The notes under the pieces were generated by a model. The model saw nothing but the letters and a program-made list of their open reading frames with translations, did not search any database and was not told where the DNA came from. 64,000 nt of DNA from Lacrimispora amygdalina (GTDB taxonomy: Bacteria; Bacillota; Clostridia; Lachnospirales; Lachnospiraceae): assembly GCF_900205965.1 (NCBI RefSeq), contig NZ_OAOF01000012.1, forward strand, positions 1-64,000. The letters run 5' to 3'. Below, piece by piece: positions 16,722 to 25,558 of the stretch. Numbering within the stretch: position 1 is the stretch's first letter; each line of letters starts with the position of its first letter. The position numbers were made by a program, and so were the translations under genes.

Positions 16722-19140
16722 AAATTATTACCTCATCTTTACTTTCAATCATCTCTTCGCTTTCTAAAGCTGCCTTTTCAAGTTCTTCAAGTTCCTTGAA
16801 GTATTCAATATCTTTCACCGATAAAGCAGTTGGAAGCAGATCTCCTAATATTACATCATTATCATAAGCACATATATTGTCTTTCATATTCGGGTATTCT
16901 TTTTCGTCGTTTATCCGATTAAGACTAAATATCGTTTCAGCTTCTTCCGGCTTATCTACCATTTCTCCTCTGGCAGCCATATGAAGCTGCATAAGATGAT
17001 ATAATGATGGTGCTGGCAGATTTACAGCCTTATATGCTTCAACCATAATTGGAGTTGCATAAGTATCCACATTATTCCCACCCTTTTTGATTGATTCGGC
17101 TTTAATTCTGAAATCGCAAAAGGCTCTTGGATTTCTATCCATCCAAATCATTTTCTGATTTTCCACATCAAAGGTTACCGGAATAGATCTTGTACTATCC
17201 GTATTTAGCTGAATAGATGACTTAACCTTTCTTGGATCATACAAGGTCTTACTCTTATCATTCAATTCCATCCAACCAAATTTGCATGGTGTCTTAGAAA
17301 ATTCATAATTACTAAAGTTATTGACTGAGAATACGACGTACCCAACATTCAACTTCTTTAATTTTTCTAAATCCATGTCAACAAATTCAGATGCACCATT
17401 CCCGTATGGTGATCCGCCGTCTCTAATATCTCCAGAATGAACTCCGTACCCTGAGCCTCTTAGGTCATAATAAGATACATCTGCTAATTTCGTCCAATTT
17501 TTATCGAAAAATGTTGCAGAAAGATCAATATCCACATGATTTCGATCAATATTTGTCCACCAAATAAAACCTCTGATATTTTTTGTCTCTTTTTCAATAT
17601 CAATTTGTGAACCATATGGCAGAGTCTGTGCTCCTTTAGAGTCAGTCCTTTGTGCTGAAGGGATTTTAATTTCTTTTAATGAATCTTCGATATATACTTT
17701 TCCCAGAGGACGCTTGTCTGCATACTTGGTCTTTAATGCTTCGTCTACAATTCCATTGATTTTTGACACAACATCAGTGGAAATTGGTCCTCTCGTCTCT
17801 CTTTTCATATAAGGATTTCCCAATCCTTTTTTGGACGCATAGATACAAAAATCTTTTTCTGCTGTTCTTAAATTAATTAATGCCTGCATTTTAAGCAGAT
17901 TATTGGGATCAATCTTATCAATAACCTTTTTTAATACTGAGCATAGGTGATCAATATTTTCCTCCCGTACTCTACTATAGGATTCAGTCTCTTTTCCGCC
18001 AGAGTATTTATCTACTAACGAAATTAACCAATCCATATCTTTCGCTAATTTTCCCGGAGCTTGTCTGTAAAGATTAACTAATTCTTTAAAGTTTCCATCT
18101 TTCGCCAATTTATTTCTCATAGATTCAAAGGTCGGCACCAAGTCATCTTTGTACAACTTTTCAGAAATAGATATCATCTTAGCTTTCTCTTTTTCAGAAA
18201 GATAATGATTTACTAATTTATCCTTATAAAATGTAGGGAAGTGATACTGTTTAAAGATTCGTTTGAAAACCTCTGGTCTCTGTGAGATATCACTTTCTGT
18301 ATTATTTGTTTTTGCCAATTGATATGCATACATCCTAGATTCATGCTGGCCTAACGTTTTAAACCTCACATTTTCTGTTAAAGAGGTACTTCCTTCATTT
18401 CTCGCAACAATCAACCGTAATACATCGGTTGCACTATTCATTTTGTTAAGAAACGGGTTTCTACCTTTGACAATAAATTGCATATAGGAACATGCAAGCC
18501 ATGTCAGATTTTCTTTATTAGGTACTTTTTCAGGAATAAAATCCTTAAATTCCTTCATTTCTTTCGCAACTGTTACTATATCGTCTTTATCGTTCTGAGA
18601 AAATGCAACCGAAGATGCCATTAAATTGGACACAATATTTTTTATATCTTTTTCATCTCCAACATTTATGGTTTTTAATTTCGCTACTTCTTTTGAAGTA
18701 TTGATAAGGATCTCTTCCTGATCTTTTTTAAACAGCGTATATTCTAATGGCATTTCTTTAAATCCTGACTCTGCATAAATCATTGCATCAAGATAAAGCT
18801 CCATATCCGATTTTGACATCACTGTTTCTGGAAAACCAGGATACATTGGTTTGTATTCTACATCTGCTCCAAGACGTTTTTCAATATTATCGAGAATCTG
18901 GGATTCCACATTCAAAATTTCTTCAACTGAAGATTCTTTCAATTTACTAATCAAATTATGAGAATAACGAAATCCAAGACTCTCAAGGTTCTTTGAAGCT
19001 GTAGCTGCTAATAAATATTTTTCTATTGTACTTGTCTTATCATGTGTTGGGTGAATAGCTCCAGAAACAGAGTCCATCGTTAAATTAACGGATACCAAAT
19101 TTTTCCTATTTAACAAAATTTCGTTTAATTTTGAATTCAT
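16720..19140 (-). CDS. Large TerD-domain protein
   Basis: 806 residues; the ATG at 19140 has GGAGG in front. The N-terminal 500 residues are helical and unrecognised. Around 530-620 lies a TerD-like domain: VDIDLSATFFDKNW, SGDIRDGGSPYGNGASEFVDMDL, GYVVFSVNNFS, with acidic residues that bind calcium in the family. The C-terminal tail is acidic. TerD proteins take part in tellurite, phage and general stress responses. The family protein is normally about 190 residues, so this is a fusion. Downstream end shared with hsp20. Confidence 0.8.
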   Translation of the reverse strand: MNSKLNEILLNRKNLVSVNLTMDSVSGAIHPTHDKTSTIEKYLLAATASKNLESLGFRYSHNLISKLKESSVEEILNVESQILDNIEKRLGADVEYKPMYPGFPETVMSKSDMELYLDAMIYAESGFKEMPLEYTLFKKDQEEILINTSKEVAKLKTINVGDEKDIKNIVSNLMASSVAFSQNDKDDIVTVAKEMKEFKDFIPEKVPNKENLTWLACSYMQFIVKGRNPFLNKMNSATDVLRLIVARNEGSTSLTENVRFKTLGQHESRMYAYQLAKTNNTESDISQRPEVFKRIFKQYHFPTFYKDKLVNHYLSEKEKAKMISISEKLYKDDLVPTFESMRNKLAKDGNFKELVNLYRQAPGKLAKDMDWLISLVDKYSGGKETESYSRVREENIDHLCSVLKKVIDKIDPNNLLKMQALINLRTAEKDFCIYASKKGLGNPYMKRETRGPISTDVVSKINGIVDEALKTKYADKRPLGKVYIEDSLKEIKIPSAQRTDSKGAQTLPYGSQIDIEKETKNIRGFIWWTNIDRNHVDIDLSATFFDKNWTKLADVSYYDLRGSGYGVHSGDIRDGGSPYGNGASEFVDMDLEKLKKLNVGYVVFSVNNFSNYEFSKTPCKFGWMELNDKSKTLYDPRKVKSSIQLNTDSTRSIPVTFDVENQKMIWMDRNPRAFCDFRIKAESIKKGGNNVDTYATPIMVEAYKAVNLPAPSLYHLMQLHMAARGEMVDKPEEAETIFSLNRINDEKEYPNMKDNICAYDNDVILGDLLPTALSVKDIEYFKELEELEKAALESEEMIESKDEVII

Positions 19141-19218
19141 AATTACCTCCATGCAATCATTTTTTATATTTTACTATTTTAGTATGCAAGTTTTTTCTTC
19201 TTACAGTAAATTTTTAGC

Positions 19219-19250
19219 ATAAAAAAAAGATAGTTTGCACTATCTTTTTT
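19219..19250 (-). terminator. Terminator upstream of the TerD-domain gene
   Basis: AAAGATAGT and CACTATCTTT pair around a short loop with eight T following on the minus strand. It ends transcripts coming from the small genes at 19538-20080. Confidence 0.75.
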
Positions 19251-19255
19251 ACACG

Positions 19256-19399
19256 GTAAGCTCAAAGACTATTTTTTATAAGATTTTAAGTATTCTTCAT
19301 TTTTAGAAGGAAGCCTTTAAATGGACCGCTTTGGTCAAAGCATGTTAAGCTCAAAAACTATTTTTCACCAGTTGTTAGAAGGAAGTTTTTGAATGGAAC
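19256..19399. repeat. Degenerate direct repeat in a non-coding stretch
   Basis: Two copies of a composite unit: TAAGCTCAAAGACTATTTTT (19257) plus TTAGAAGGAAGCCTTTAAAT (19303), and TAAGCTCAAAAACTATTTTT (19346) plus TTAGAAGGAAGTTTTTGAAT (19375). The copies differ at a few sites and in the spacer. No coding frame is supported across 19251-19537. Confidence 0.7.
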
Positions 19400-19537
19400 A
19401 TTTTGATTTCTCTTTTTTTCGACCTATATAATTATTATGTAATATTATTTTTAAAATAACTGCTGATTTTAATATTTAAAGTTATTTTTTATTTTTCTCC
19501 CATATAAATATCAACTCAAAAATGTGGCTAATCATTA

Positions 19538-19807
19538 TTAATAACCTTCCCTTATACATTTTTCAATGTTCTCTATTCTTTTCCAATAATCCAATGTTTC
19601 TTTTTTAGCTTCTTCTGAAACTTTTCTTATTTGCATTAATGGCCTTTGATACATTACAAGAAGCTTCTTAATTTCCTCAATCATCTCGTCTGCTACTTCC
19701 TCTCTGACAAAAAAGTCAAATCCAAGGATTGATGGACCTCCACACTTAACATCAATAGGATCATTTGTTTCACAATCCACAATGATTTTTACAATTTCAT
19801 TTTCCAT
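19538..19807 (-). CDS. Small acidic protein of unknown function
   Basis: 89 residues, start behind AAGGAGAATAAAG. A beta-rich first half (IVKIIVDCETNDPIDVKCGGPSILGFDFFV) is followed by a charged helical second half. No family was recognised. It sits 33 bases after the small membrane protein gene, probably in the same operon, which ends at the 19219-19250 terminator. Confidence 0.6.
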   Translation of the reverse strand: MENEIVKIIVDCETNDPIDVKCGGPSILGFDFFVREEVADEMIEEIKKLLVMYQRPLMQIRKVSEEAKKETLDYWKRIENIEKCIREGY

Positions 19808-19840
19808 CTTTATTCTCCTTTTAATTAGTAAATATCTGTT

Positions 19841-20080
19841 CTATTTTAAATTATAAAATACATCTGACTTTTCAAAATTTTCTAACAATTCGTTTATTTC
19901 TTCCTTACGGCAATGTAAATACCATTCTTTCATTTCAGCATAAGTAAACATTAGCACAAAAATAATTGGGCTCAATAGCAATGTGTGTATAACAAATGAT
20001 ATTAATGCCAACAAAAAAGATATTAACAACAGTATAATGGTAAATGTTCCGATAATATTTGATTTAGTTTTTTTACTCAT
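19841..20080 (-). CDS. Small two-helix membrane protein
   Basis: 79 residues with two adjacent membrane helices (about 10-30 and 33-50) and a charged cytosolic tail (WYLHCRKEEINELLENF). AGGA precedes the start at a fair distance. First gene of a two-gene unit. No family was recognised. Confidence 0.6.
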   Translation of the reverse strand: MSKKTKSNIIGTFTIILLLISFLLALISFVIHTLLLSPIIFVLMFTYAEMKEWYLHCRKEEINELLENFEKSDVFYNLK

Positions 20081-20142
20081 ACTTATTTCTTGTCCTTTCT
20101 CCTATTATCTATTTACAATTCTATTATGTGTTTTTTAACAAA

Positions 20143-20184
20143 CGAAAAACGGTTCATGCGACTCCAAAAGATTTGCATAAACCG
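20143..20184 (-). terminator. Terminator of the tRNA gene
   Basis: On the minus strand CGGTTTATGC and GCATGAACCG pair with one wobble around a 15-base loop and are followed by TTTTTCG. Confidence 0.8.
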
Positions 20185-20210
20185 CCTCTCCTCAAACTTA
20201 CTATATTAAG

Positions 20211-20284
20211 TGGATCAGGTGGGACTCGAACCCACGACCGCCCGGTTATGAGCCGGATGCTCTAACCAACTGAGCTACTGATCC
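20211..20284 (-). tRNA. tRNA with CAU anticodon, tRNA-Ile2 type
   Basis: 74 bases fold into a complete cloverleaf: acceptor stem GGATCAG/CTGATCC, D arm GCTC/GAGC, anticodon stem TCCGG/CCGGG with loop CTCATAA (anticodon CAU), T arm GTGGG/CCCAC with TTCGAGT, discriminator A. The G1-C72 pair excludes the initiator type. The loop and the GGTCG variable region match tRNA-Ile(CAU), in which lysidine at C34 allows reading of AUA; elongator tRNA-Met is the alternative. CCA is not encoded. AUA codons are common in this AT-rich element. Confidence 0.9.
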
Positions 20285-20481
20285 ATTCCTAAAGCATGAA
20301 TTAACTCCTGCTCTCTTTAATACACTAATATTATGTAGAAAGGAAAAAACAGATAATTAAAAAAAGAGTTGAGATTCAATATCTCATTTTATTGTATTGG
20401 ATTAAAATTGATTTTATAATACATATATGGTATGTTATTATTATCTGGAAGTAAAATATTTTTTTAATAAGGAGAATACTA

Positions 20482-20802
20482 ATGTCAGAAAAAAGTTACT
20501 ATAGTGATGAAAGAGAAGTAATAAGTGCACTAATGAAATATCAAAAAGGAGGTTTTATACTAGATCAGGTATCGGAGAAAGGAGATGGCGTTAACTTCTA
20601 TTCGTTCAGTTTTAGCTATAACGGCAGAGACGGTGGAATAACTATATATTATGATTCTGCTAAAAAAGCTTTTGCTCGTAATGCCAATCATGTTGTTGGA
20701 ATAACGTTGAATTGTAAATTTGGGAAAGCTGCCAGCCCAAACAATAATGATGGTCTTGAGGACTTAGCATTACACGTTCTTGATTTGTTCTCTAAATTAT
20801 AA
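20482..20802 (+). CDS. Small soluble protein of unknown function
   Basis: 106 residues, start behind AAGGAGAATACTA. Alternating strands (VNFYSFSFSYNGRDGGITIYYDS) followed by a helical C-terminus suggest a compact alpha/beta domain. No family was recognised. Single gene with its own terminator. Confidence 0.6.
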   Translation: MSEKSYYSDEREVISALMKYQKGGFILDQVSEKGDGVNFYSFSFSYNGRDGGITIYYDSAKKAFARNANHVVGITLNCKFGKAASPNNNDGLEDLALHVLDLFSKL

Positions 20803-20811
20803 TAACAATAA

Positions 20812-20842
20812 ATGAGGGTCTTATCTGACCCTCATGATTTTT
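20812..20842 (+). terminator. Terminator of the gene at 20482-20802
   Basis: ATGAGGGTC and GACCCTCAT pair around a six-base loop, followed by GATTTTTA. Confidence 0.8.
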
Positions 20843-20941
20843 AGTTAATCCAACAAAATTCATCAATATTTGAAAATTCTGGTCCAGGCTTATGCGGAAT
20901 GCTTGCTCTAATATTTACTGAAACGTTTACTTTCTTCTTTT

Positions 20942-21475
20942 TTATTGTTTAATGTAATATCCAAAATAAGCCGGTTTTGTCTTACTTTTATTACTTAAGC
21001 AAGAAATTATTAACGAGGCTTCTCTGCCTGATAGTTCGTTGGCATGATCGAGAACTACATTATAACCAATTATATATTTTATTTGCTTATCAGTGGCCGG
21101 ATAATCGTTATTTTTTTTCTTATAAAAGGTATTTTTTAAACCGTGTAGTTCCGGAAAGAATTCTATTCCCTTATCTGTCAACAAACTTTTTGCTTCATAA
21201 TAGCCTATTTTTCTTTTTAAAGCCAAAAAATTTATAGGAAGCTTTTCATAAAGAAATGAAATAAGATAATCATAAAATCCCGGATCATCTATTGATTTTA
21301 ATTCACTTTCTCCTAATTGCTGTTTCTTCTTCAGTGCTTGAATAATAGCTTCTGCTGCTGACTTTGTGTTAAACAAATTTATTGTCTCAATTGGGTCTTC
21401 GCTTTCATTTACACGATTTGCATATTCTTTTACATATACGATGATTTGATTCTTAAGATTTCTCGATATTTTCAT
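20942..21475 (-). CDS. Protein of unknown function
   Basis: 177 residues from the ATG at 21475, preceded by AAAGGAG; the frame runs further upstream but without a ribosome binding site. Helical, lysine-rich and soluble, with a motif YPATDKQIKYIIGYNVVLD near residue 130 that recalls phage and plasmid proteins with a C-terminal DUF3072-like helix pair (TDKQ motif; weak). Function unknown. Confidence 0.6.
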   Translation of the reverse strand: MKISRNLKNQIIVYVKEYANRVNESEDPIETINLFNTKSAAEAIIQALKKKQQLGESELKSIDDPGFYDYLISFLYEKLPINFLALKRKIGYYEAKSLLTDKGIEFFPELHGLKNTFYKKKNNDYPATDKQIKYIIGYNVVLDHANELSGREASLIISCLSNKSKTKPAYFGYYIKQ

Positions 21476-21672
21476 ATAAATTTCTCCTTTCTCATTAAAG
21501 TTATTATGGAATCTATACTGTTTAAAAAACAAGCGTTTATAAAATCCAAAAAACAACAAAATCAAATTATTCAATCATTGTAAACAAAGCAATAAAAAAT
21601 CAGCTATAAATAGATCAGGGTTAGAGCCTTATATCCATTAATAACTGATTAAAGTAAAAAATATAAATAACA

Positions 21673-22497
21673 TTATATATTTGTAAATAAGGATCGATTC
21701 TCTTTTTTTACCCATTTATTTTGTAAACTATCATAGACAATGTTTTCATTTTTTACAGAAATTTTAATAATCCTATTTTTATTGTATAATTTTCTTTTAC
21801 TGTTTTTACTCAAGATCAATATATTATCATCATCGCAAATATATAAATTAGAAATCAATAAATTAATATTTTCAATATAACCATTTTTAAAGTGTATTTT
21901 TATATCTTTAGCCAAATCAACCGCTATGCCAATATTACCTTCACTTTCACATCGAAAAGAATATATTGTTTTTGATTTCATTTTATCATAAATATAACAA
22001 CAATAAATAAATATAATTAAAATTGTTATTGCTTGAGCATATGCCACCAAATTAATAATATCAAATAATAAATCGAGACTATTTATGGCAAACACCATTG
22101 TATGGATAAGTGTTAATTGTTGTGATACTTCTCGCATTCGTTTAAAATCATTGTTATCAAATCCTACTAAATTCCGTTTGAACATCACTTCATGATAATT
22201 TAATAGAACAAACCACTCCATTACTAATACTCCTATAATAACATAAGGTTCTACAAAAATTTTACTCATAATATAAACATTAAAATAGTAGCATGCAAAA
22301 GCGAAAATACAAATTCTAATACAAAATTCTATCTTCCTTTTAGCAAGATGCGTGTCTTTACTAATTCTAATTTTTCTTCCTATATTGCTATACATTTGCT
22401 TTTTACTTGTCTTGTCACTACCCATGATAATGAACAAAAAAATTTCTAGGAATAATTCTTTGAATTCCTTGAATATTTCTGTTAATGCGCCTGGCAT
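21673..22497 (-). CDS. Multi-spanning membrane protein of unknown function
   Basis: 274 residues. Hydrophobic helices lie near 10-28, 57-80, 85-103, 130-150 and 153-170, followed by a cytosolic beta-rich domain of about 95 residues (GIAVDLAKDIKIHFKNGYIENINLL). Start behind GGAGA at a long spacing. It is divergent from the relaxase region. No family was recognised. Confidence 0.6.
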   Translation of the reverse strand: MPGALTEIFKEFKELFLEIFLFIIMGSDKTSKKQMYSNIGRKIRISKDTHLAKRKIEFCIRICIFAFACYYFNVYIMSKIFVEPYVIIGVLVMEWFVLLNYHEVMFKRNLVGFDNNDFKRMREVSQQLTLIHTMVFAINSLDLLFDIINLVAYAQAITILIIFIYCCYIYDKMKSKTIYSFRCESEGNIGIAVDLAKDIKIHFKNGYIENINLLISNLYICDDDNILILSKNSKRKLYNKNRIIKISVKNENIVYDSLQNKWVKKENRSLFTNI

Positions 22498-22692
22498 TTT
22501 TACTTTTCTCCTTAATTACATTTTTAAGAAGTATATCATTATATTACGAAACATACAATCCTTTCAATTTAACCTTTAACCAAATAGAAATTTGTAAATA
22601 CTATTTCATTGAAGTCACAACAAAGATACTTTTGCTTATACGCATTTATTCACTCATTTTATTATCCATTATTAATTAGTATCTTTATATCT

Positions 22693-22731
22693 TCGATTAG
22701 GTGAATCACTCGTGACTATCAACTTAATCGA
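22693..22731. other. Inverted repeat upstream of the relaxase, candidate oriT
   Basis: TCGATTAGGTGA and TCAACTTAATCGA form an imperfect inverted repeat around ATCACTCGTGACTA, only 27 bases before the relaxase start. MobV-type relaxases nick at a short inverted repeat just upstream of their own gene. Position and structure fit; the sequence was not matched to a known oriT. Confidence 0.4.
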
Positions 22732-22758
22732 TTGTCAGATAATCATAGGAGGTCAAAT

Positions 22759-23802
22759 ATGGGATATTGTTTTATGACATTAGAAAAAATCAAAAATTTT
22801 AATCAGCTAAATGGAAAATATAATCACAATTACAGAAAAATTGATGTAATAAACGCTGATGCAGAAAAATCTGGTTTAAATGAAGAGCTTGTAAAGCTTG
22901 ATGTATATCAAGACTCCGATGGAGTAATCGTTGGGAAAACCTATAAAGAAGCATTTGAAGAAAGAATGAAGGCCCTTGGGTATGGTGATGATAAAAAAAT
23001 TCGCTCTAATGCTGTCTATGCCTTTGAAGTTGTAACGACTTTTTCTCGAGAAGATCAGGAAAATGTTGATCTTGAAAAATGGAAAAAAGACAATGTAGAA
23101 TGGCTACGGAAAGAATTTAATGCGGATCCGGAGAAATACGGAGATAATGTTCTGTCAGTCATGTATCATGCAGATGAGCCTGGCAACGTCCACTGTCATG
23201 CAATTATAGTCCCAATTGATGATAAAGGACGCTTAAATTCCAGATACTACGTGAGAAGTCGGCAAAAAATGGTAGAACTTCAGGATTCATATGGAAAAAT
23301 TATGAAAAGTGAACATAACTTAGATCGTGGAATTAAAAATTCTAAAGCTCGGCATCAGGATATCAAAAGATATTATACAGCGCTTAATACAACTCTTGAA
23401 AAAGAGCTCCCGCCGATAATAGAAAAAGAGACTGCAGATGATTATCGTGACCGTGTTAACGAGCTATACAAAGAGGCAAACTTAAAGGCCTTAGCCTTAG
23501 AAGATAAAAACAAAAGACTTAAGATGGAAACAGAGCAAATAACAAAAAATGCTGTAAGCGAAACAAAAAAGGAATTTTATAAAAAATATCAGGAAAAAGC
23601 AGACATGTTTGATGAATTAGAACGCGAAATAGGTCCGATAGCAGAAGTTAAAGAGAAAAGCAGATCTTATGATTACCTAGTTGAGGGAATTGCCACTCAG
23701 TCCAATGAAGATAAAGAATCCATCATTAATCTAGTTGATAACTTGATATTAACAGGAAAGAATTTAAAAGAAAAGTCTAAATACCAAGACAAATCCAAGT
23801 AA
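22759..23802 (+). CDS. mobV: MobV-family (Pre/Mob) relaxase
   Basis: 347 residues from the ATG preceded by AGGAGG. The metal-binding histidine motif is seen at about 137-155 (YHADEPGNVHCHAIIVPID), as in motif III of Pre/Mob enzymes, and the N-terminus CFMTLEKIKN fits their motif I. The C-terminal third is coiled coil. The enzyme nicks oriT, binds the 5' end and leads the strand to VirD4. MobV relaxases usually sit on small mobilisable plasmids; here one accompanies a complete secretion system, 15 kb away. Confidence 0.85.
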   Translation: MGYCFMTLEKIKNFNQLNGKYNHNYRKIDVINADAEKSGLNEELVKLDVYQDSDGVIVGKTYKEAFEERMKALGYGDDKKIRSNAVYAFEVVTTFSREDQENVDLEKWKKDNVEWLRKEFNADPEKYGDNVLSVMYHADEPGNVHCHAIIVPIDDKGRLNSRYYVRSRQKMVELQDSYGKIMKSEHNLDRGIKNSKARHQDIKRYYTALNTTLEKELPPIIEKETADDYRDRVNELYKEANLKALALEDKNKRLKMETEQITKNAVSETKKEFYKKYQEKADMFDELEREIGPIAEVKEKSRSYDYLVEGIATQSNEDKESIINLVDNLILTGKNLKEKSKYQDKSK

Positions 23803-23806
23803 ATAG

Positions 23807-23897
23807 TTGACAATTCTTTTTCCTTGCTAAACAACGGCAAAATGCCCTCGGATTGGGTTGGCACTGGTCAAATCCACAGGGAGCCGTTGTTTTTTGT
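23807..23897 (+). terminator. Long structured terminator or small RNA after the relaxase gene
   Basis: AACAACGGC (23830) pairs with GCCGTTGTT (23883) followed by TTTTTG. The 44-base loop can form inner stems (GGATT/AATCC, CCCT/AGGG). TTGACA lies upstream with a poor -10 (TAAACA, 15-base spacing). It may simply end the relaxase transcript, or be a separate RNA of about 65 bases. Confidence 0.5.
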
Positions 23898-24026
23898 CTG
23901 CATCTGTGATCTCACATAACTAAAACTATAGCTGTTACCAGTGTATTCATGTGACCATCTAAATAATTAGTTCATTGGAACATTAAAGATTTTCTTACAT
24001 AATAAAAATAAAAAGGTGTGATAAAT

Positions 24027-24293
24027 ATGAATCTCCTCAAAATATTACCTGAGAACGGAAAACTTTTTGGTCTTAAATACAAAGACTTAAATACACCTGG
24101 GAAATCCGAGTTTTTTATAAATCCAGCTGACTATAACGACGGATTTTCCCTTGTCGATTTCGAAAATGCTTGGAACATTTTGTTCACGGATCCTGGGTTA
24201 TATAATTTTAACGGCTTATTTAAGCAATTAAAAGCTCCTATGGTCTACTATGTAAAAGGTATTTTGAACAATTCGAAAGCTTATTTTATTTAA
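24027..24293 (+). CDS. Small protein of unknown function
   Basis: 88 residues; AAAAGGTG lies seven bases before the chosen ATG, with a GTG three codons upstream as alternative. Aromatic and proline-rich (KLFGLKYKDLNTPGKSEFF), no membrane segment. Its stop codon overlaps that of the convergent acetyltransferase gene. No family was recognised. Confidence 0.55.
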   Translation: MNLLKILPENGKLFGLKYKDLNTPGKSEFFINPADYNDGFSLVDFENAWNILFTDPGLYNFNGLFKQLKAPMVYYVKGILNNSKAYFI

Positions 24294-24862
24294 GATTCTA
24301 CTTTCTCAAAAATAAAATAGCCGCTATCTACCTGTTCTTCAAATAATTCATTTTCAAAAATATTACCGAATTCGTCTTTGAAGAGTATTTGAAATTGGTT
24401 ATCCAGGCATTCCTCTAATTTTTTATAAAATGGTATTGATTTTTTCCAATTTCCCAAGTACTTATCTTTAGTTGATAACTCTCCTCGTATACTCTTCAGG
24501 ACTGCATTTTCTCCAATTGAAGCAATTACTCGCTGATTTATATATCTTAACATGGCATTAAAAAGCATTGTACCATATCCCTGCCTCTGAGTATGTGTTT
24601 CTAGTAATGCAATGTAAACATCTAAACTTATCTTGTTCTCAGTATTTTTAAAGTCAACACAAAAAGCTAAGATAGACTTCGAATCCTCTTCTTTTATTTC
24701 CACATAAGATAATCTACAAAATCCATCTATTGGTTCAGAAATTTTTGATGAAATCATAGCCTCTATATAGTCATTGTATTTCGCTTCATCAATTCTACAA
24801 ATAACCTCCTGTTTCAAATATGAATTATAGAATTTCATATTAAAGCTTTCATTTGATCGCAT
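24290..24862 (-). CDS. GNAT-family N-acetyltransferase
   Basis: 190 residues, ATG behind GAGG. Around residue 90 the sequence TQRQGYGTMLFNAMLRYI gives the acetyl-CoA-binding loop (Q/RxxGxG) and following helix, preceded by the strand LDVYIALLETH. The substrate is unknown. The gene converges on the small plus-strand gene with overlapping stops and has no terminator between. A regulatory or toxin-modifying role cannot be judged. Confidence 0.75.
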   Translation of the reverse strand: MRSNESFNMKFYNSYLKQEVICRIDEAKYNDYIEAMISSKISEPIDGFCRLSYVEIKEEDSKSILAFCVDFKNTENKISLDVYIALLETHTQRQGYGTMLFNAMLRYINQRVIASIGENAVLKSIRGELSTKDKYLGNWKKSIPFYKKLEECLDNQFQILFKDEFGNIFENELFEEQVDSGYFIFEKVES

Positions 24863-24979
24863 TATAAGCACCTCTTGTTTAGATATAATAGAAATTACTT
24901 ACTTATTATAACACACAATAAATTTATTGAAATCTACTTTTTTCAATTATTAATAGGCTCGTAGCCATTTTTCCTGTCG

Positions 24980-25092
24980 CTATATAATATTTTTCCACTG
25001 AAACAGCTTTGGTCTTGCTCTTGCTTCCTCTACTCCTTCTGCAGCCAGTTTTGTTTTTAACCCAGTTTTAGAGACAGAGGTATAAATTTTAC
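24980..25092 (-). pseudogene. Coding-like remnant in the gap 24863-25236
   Basis: A 36-codon frame bounded by stops reads like real protein (KIYTSVSKTGLKTKLAAEG, ARARPKLFQWKN) but has no start codon or ribosome binding site. It is probably the end of a lost gene. The rest of the gap shows nothing else. Confidence 0.25.
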
Positions 25093-25236
25093 CATGTCAA
25101 GGTTTGAAAAGTTTTTTGAGCTCAAGGCATTGTGGAATCATATTGATTTCATGATGCCATTTTTTATAATTCTTTTTTTTAATATCATCCGTTTCTACAT
25201 ACTACTTGTATAAAATAAAAAATGGAGGATCATTAT

Positions 25237-25449
25237 ATGAAAGTGTATAAAACCAAAAAATTTATAACAGCTCTATTAGCCAACGCCGCTGTTGTAGTAG
25301 CTTTTGAAAGTATCTTATCTTCATTTGGTATTAATATTTCAGTCAGCGAAATAGGTATTATTCAAAATCTCATTATTAATGTTCTATTTTTGACTCTGGT
25401 TCAATGTGTAAGTAATCGTTTTGGCATTCATATTTTTGACGGTTTCTAA
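25237..25449 (+). CDS. Small holin-like membrane protein
   Basis: 70 residues from the ATG behind GGAGG. Two hydrophobic segments (about 10-28 and 42-60) flank a short polar turn, with a lysine-rich N-terminus, as in phage holins and small toxins. No partner gene is adjacent on the same strand. Single gene followed by a strong terminator. Function uncertain. Confidence 0.6.
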   Translation: MKVYKTKKFITALLANAAVVVAFESILSSFGINISVSEIGIIQNLIINVLFLTLVQCVSNRFGIHIFDGF

Positions 25450-25466
25450 TCAAACATATACATATA

Positions 25467-25506
25467 AAGCAGCATCTAAGGATTAATCCTGGTGCTGCTT
25501 TTTCTT
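25467..25506 (+). terminator. Terminator of the holin-like gene
   Basis: AGCAGCA and TGCTGCT pair, with an inner AGGATT/AATCCT stem, followed by TTTTTC. Confidence 0.75.
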
Positions 25507-25558
25507 TATGCCTAATTAACAATAAAGAGACCTCACAGTCTCCTTATAAATATCAAAA

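Noticed and set aside
20830..20945. Coding-like 35-codon stretch after the gene at 20942 (minus strand)
   Set aside because: It reads sensibly (ASIPHKPGPEFSNIDEF) but has no start codon or ribosome binding site; possibly the tail of a frameshifted relative.
22759..23802. Relaxase as part of a rolling-circle plasmid integrated here
   Set aside because: No Rep gene, double- or single-strand origin was recognised around it.
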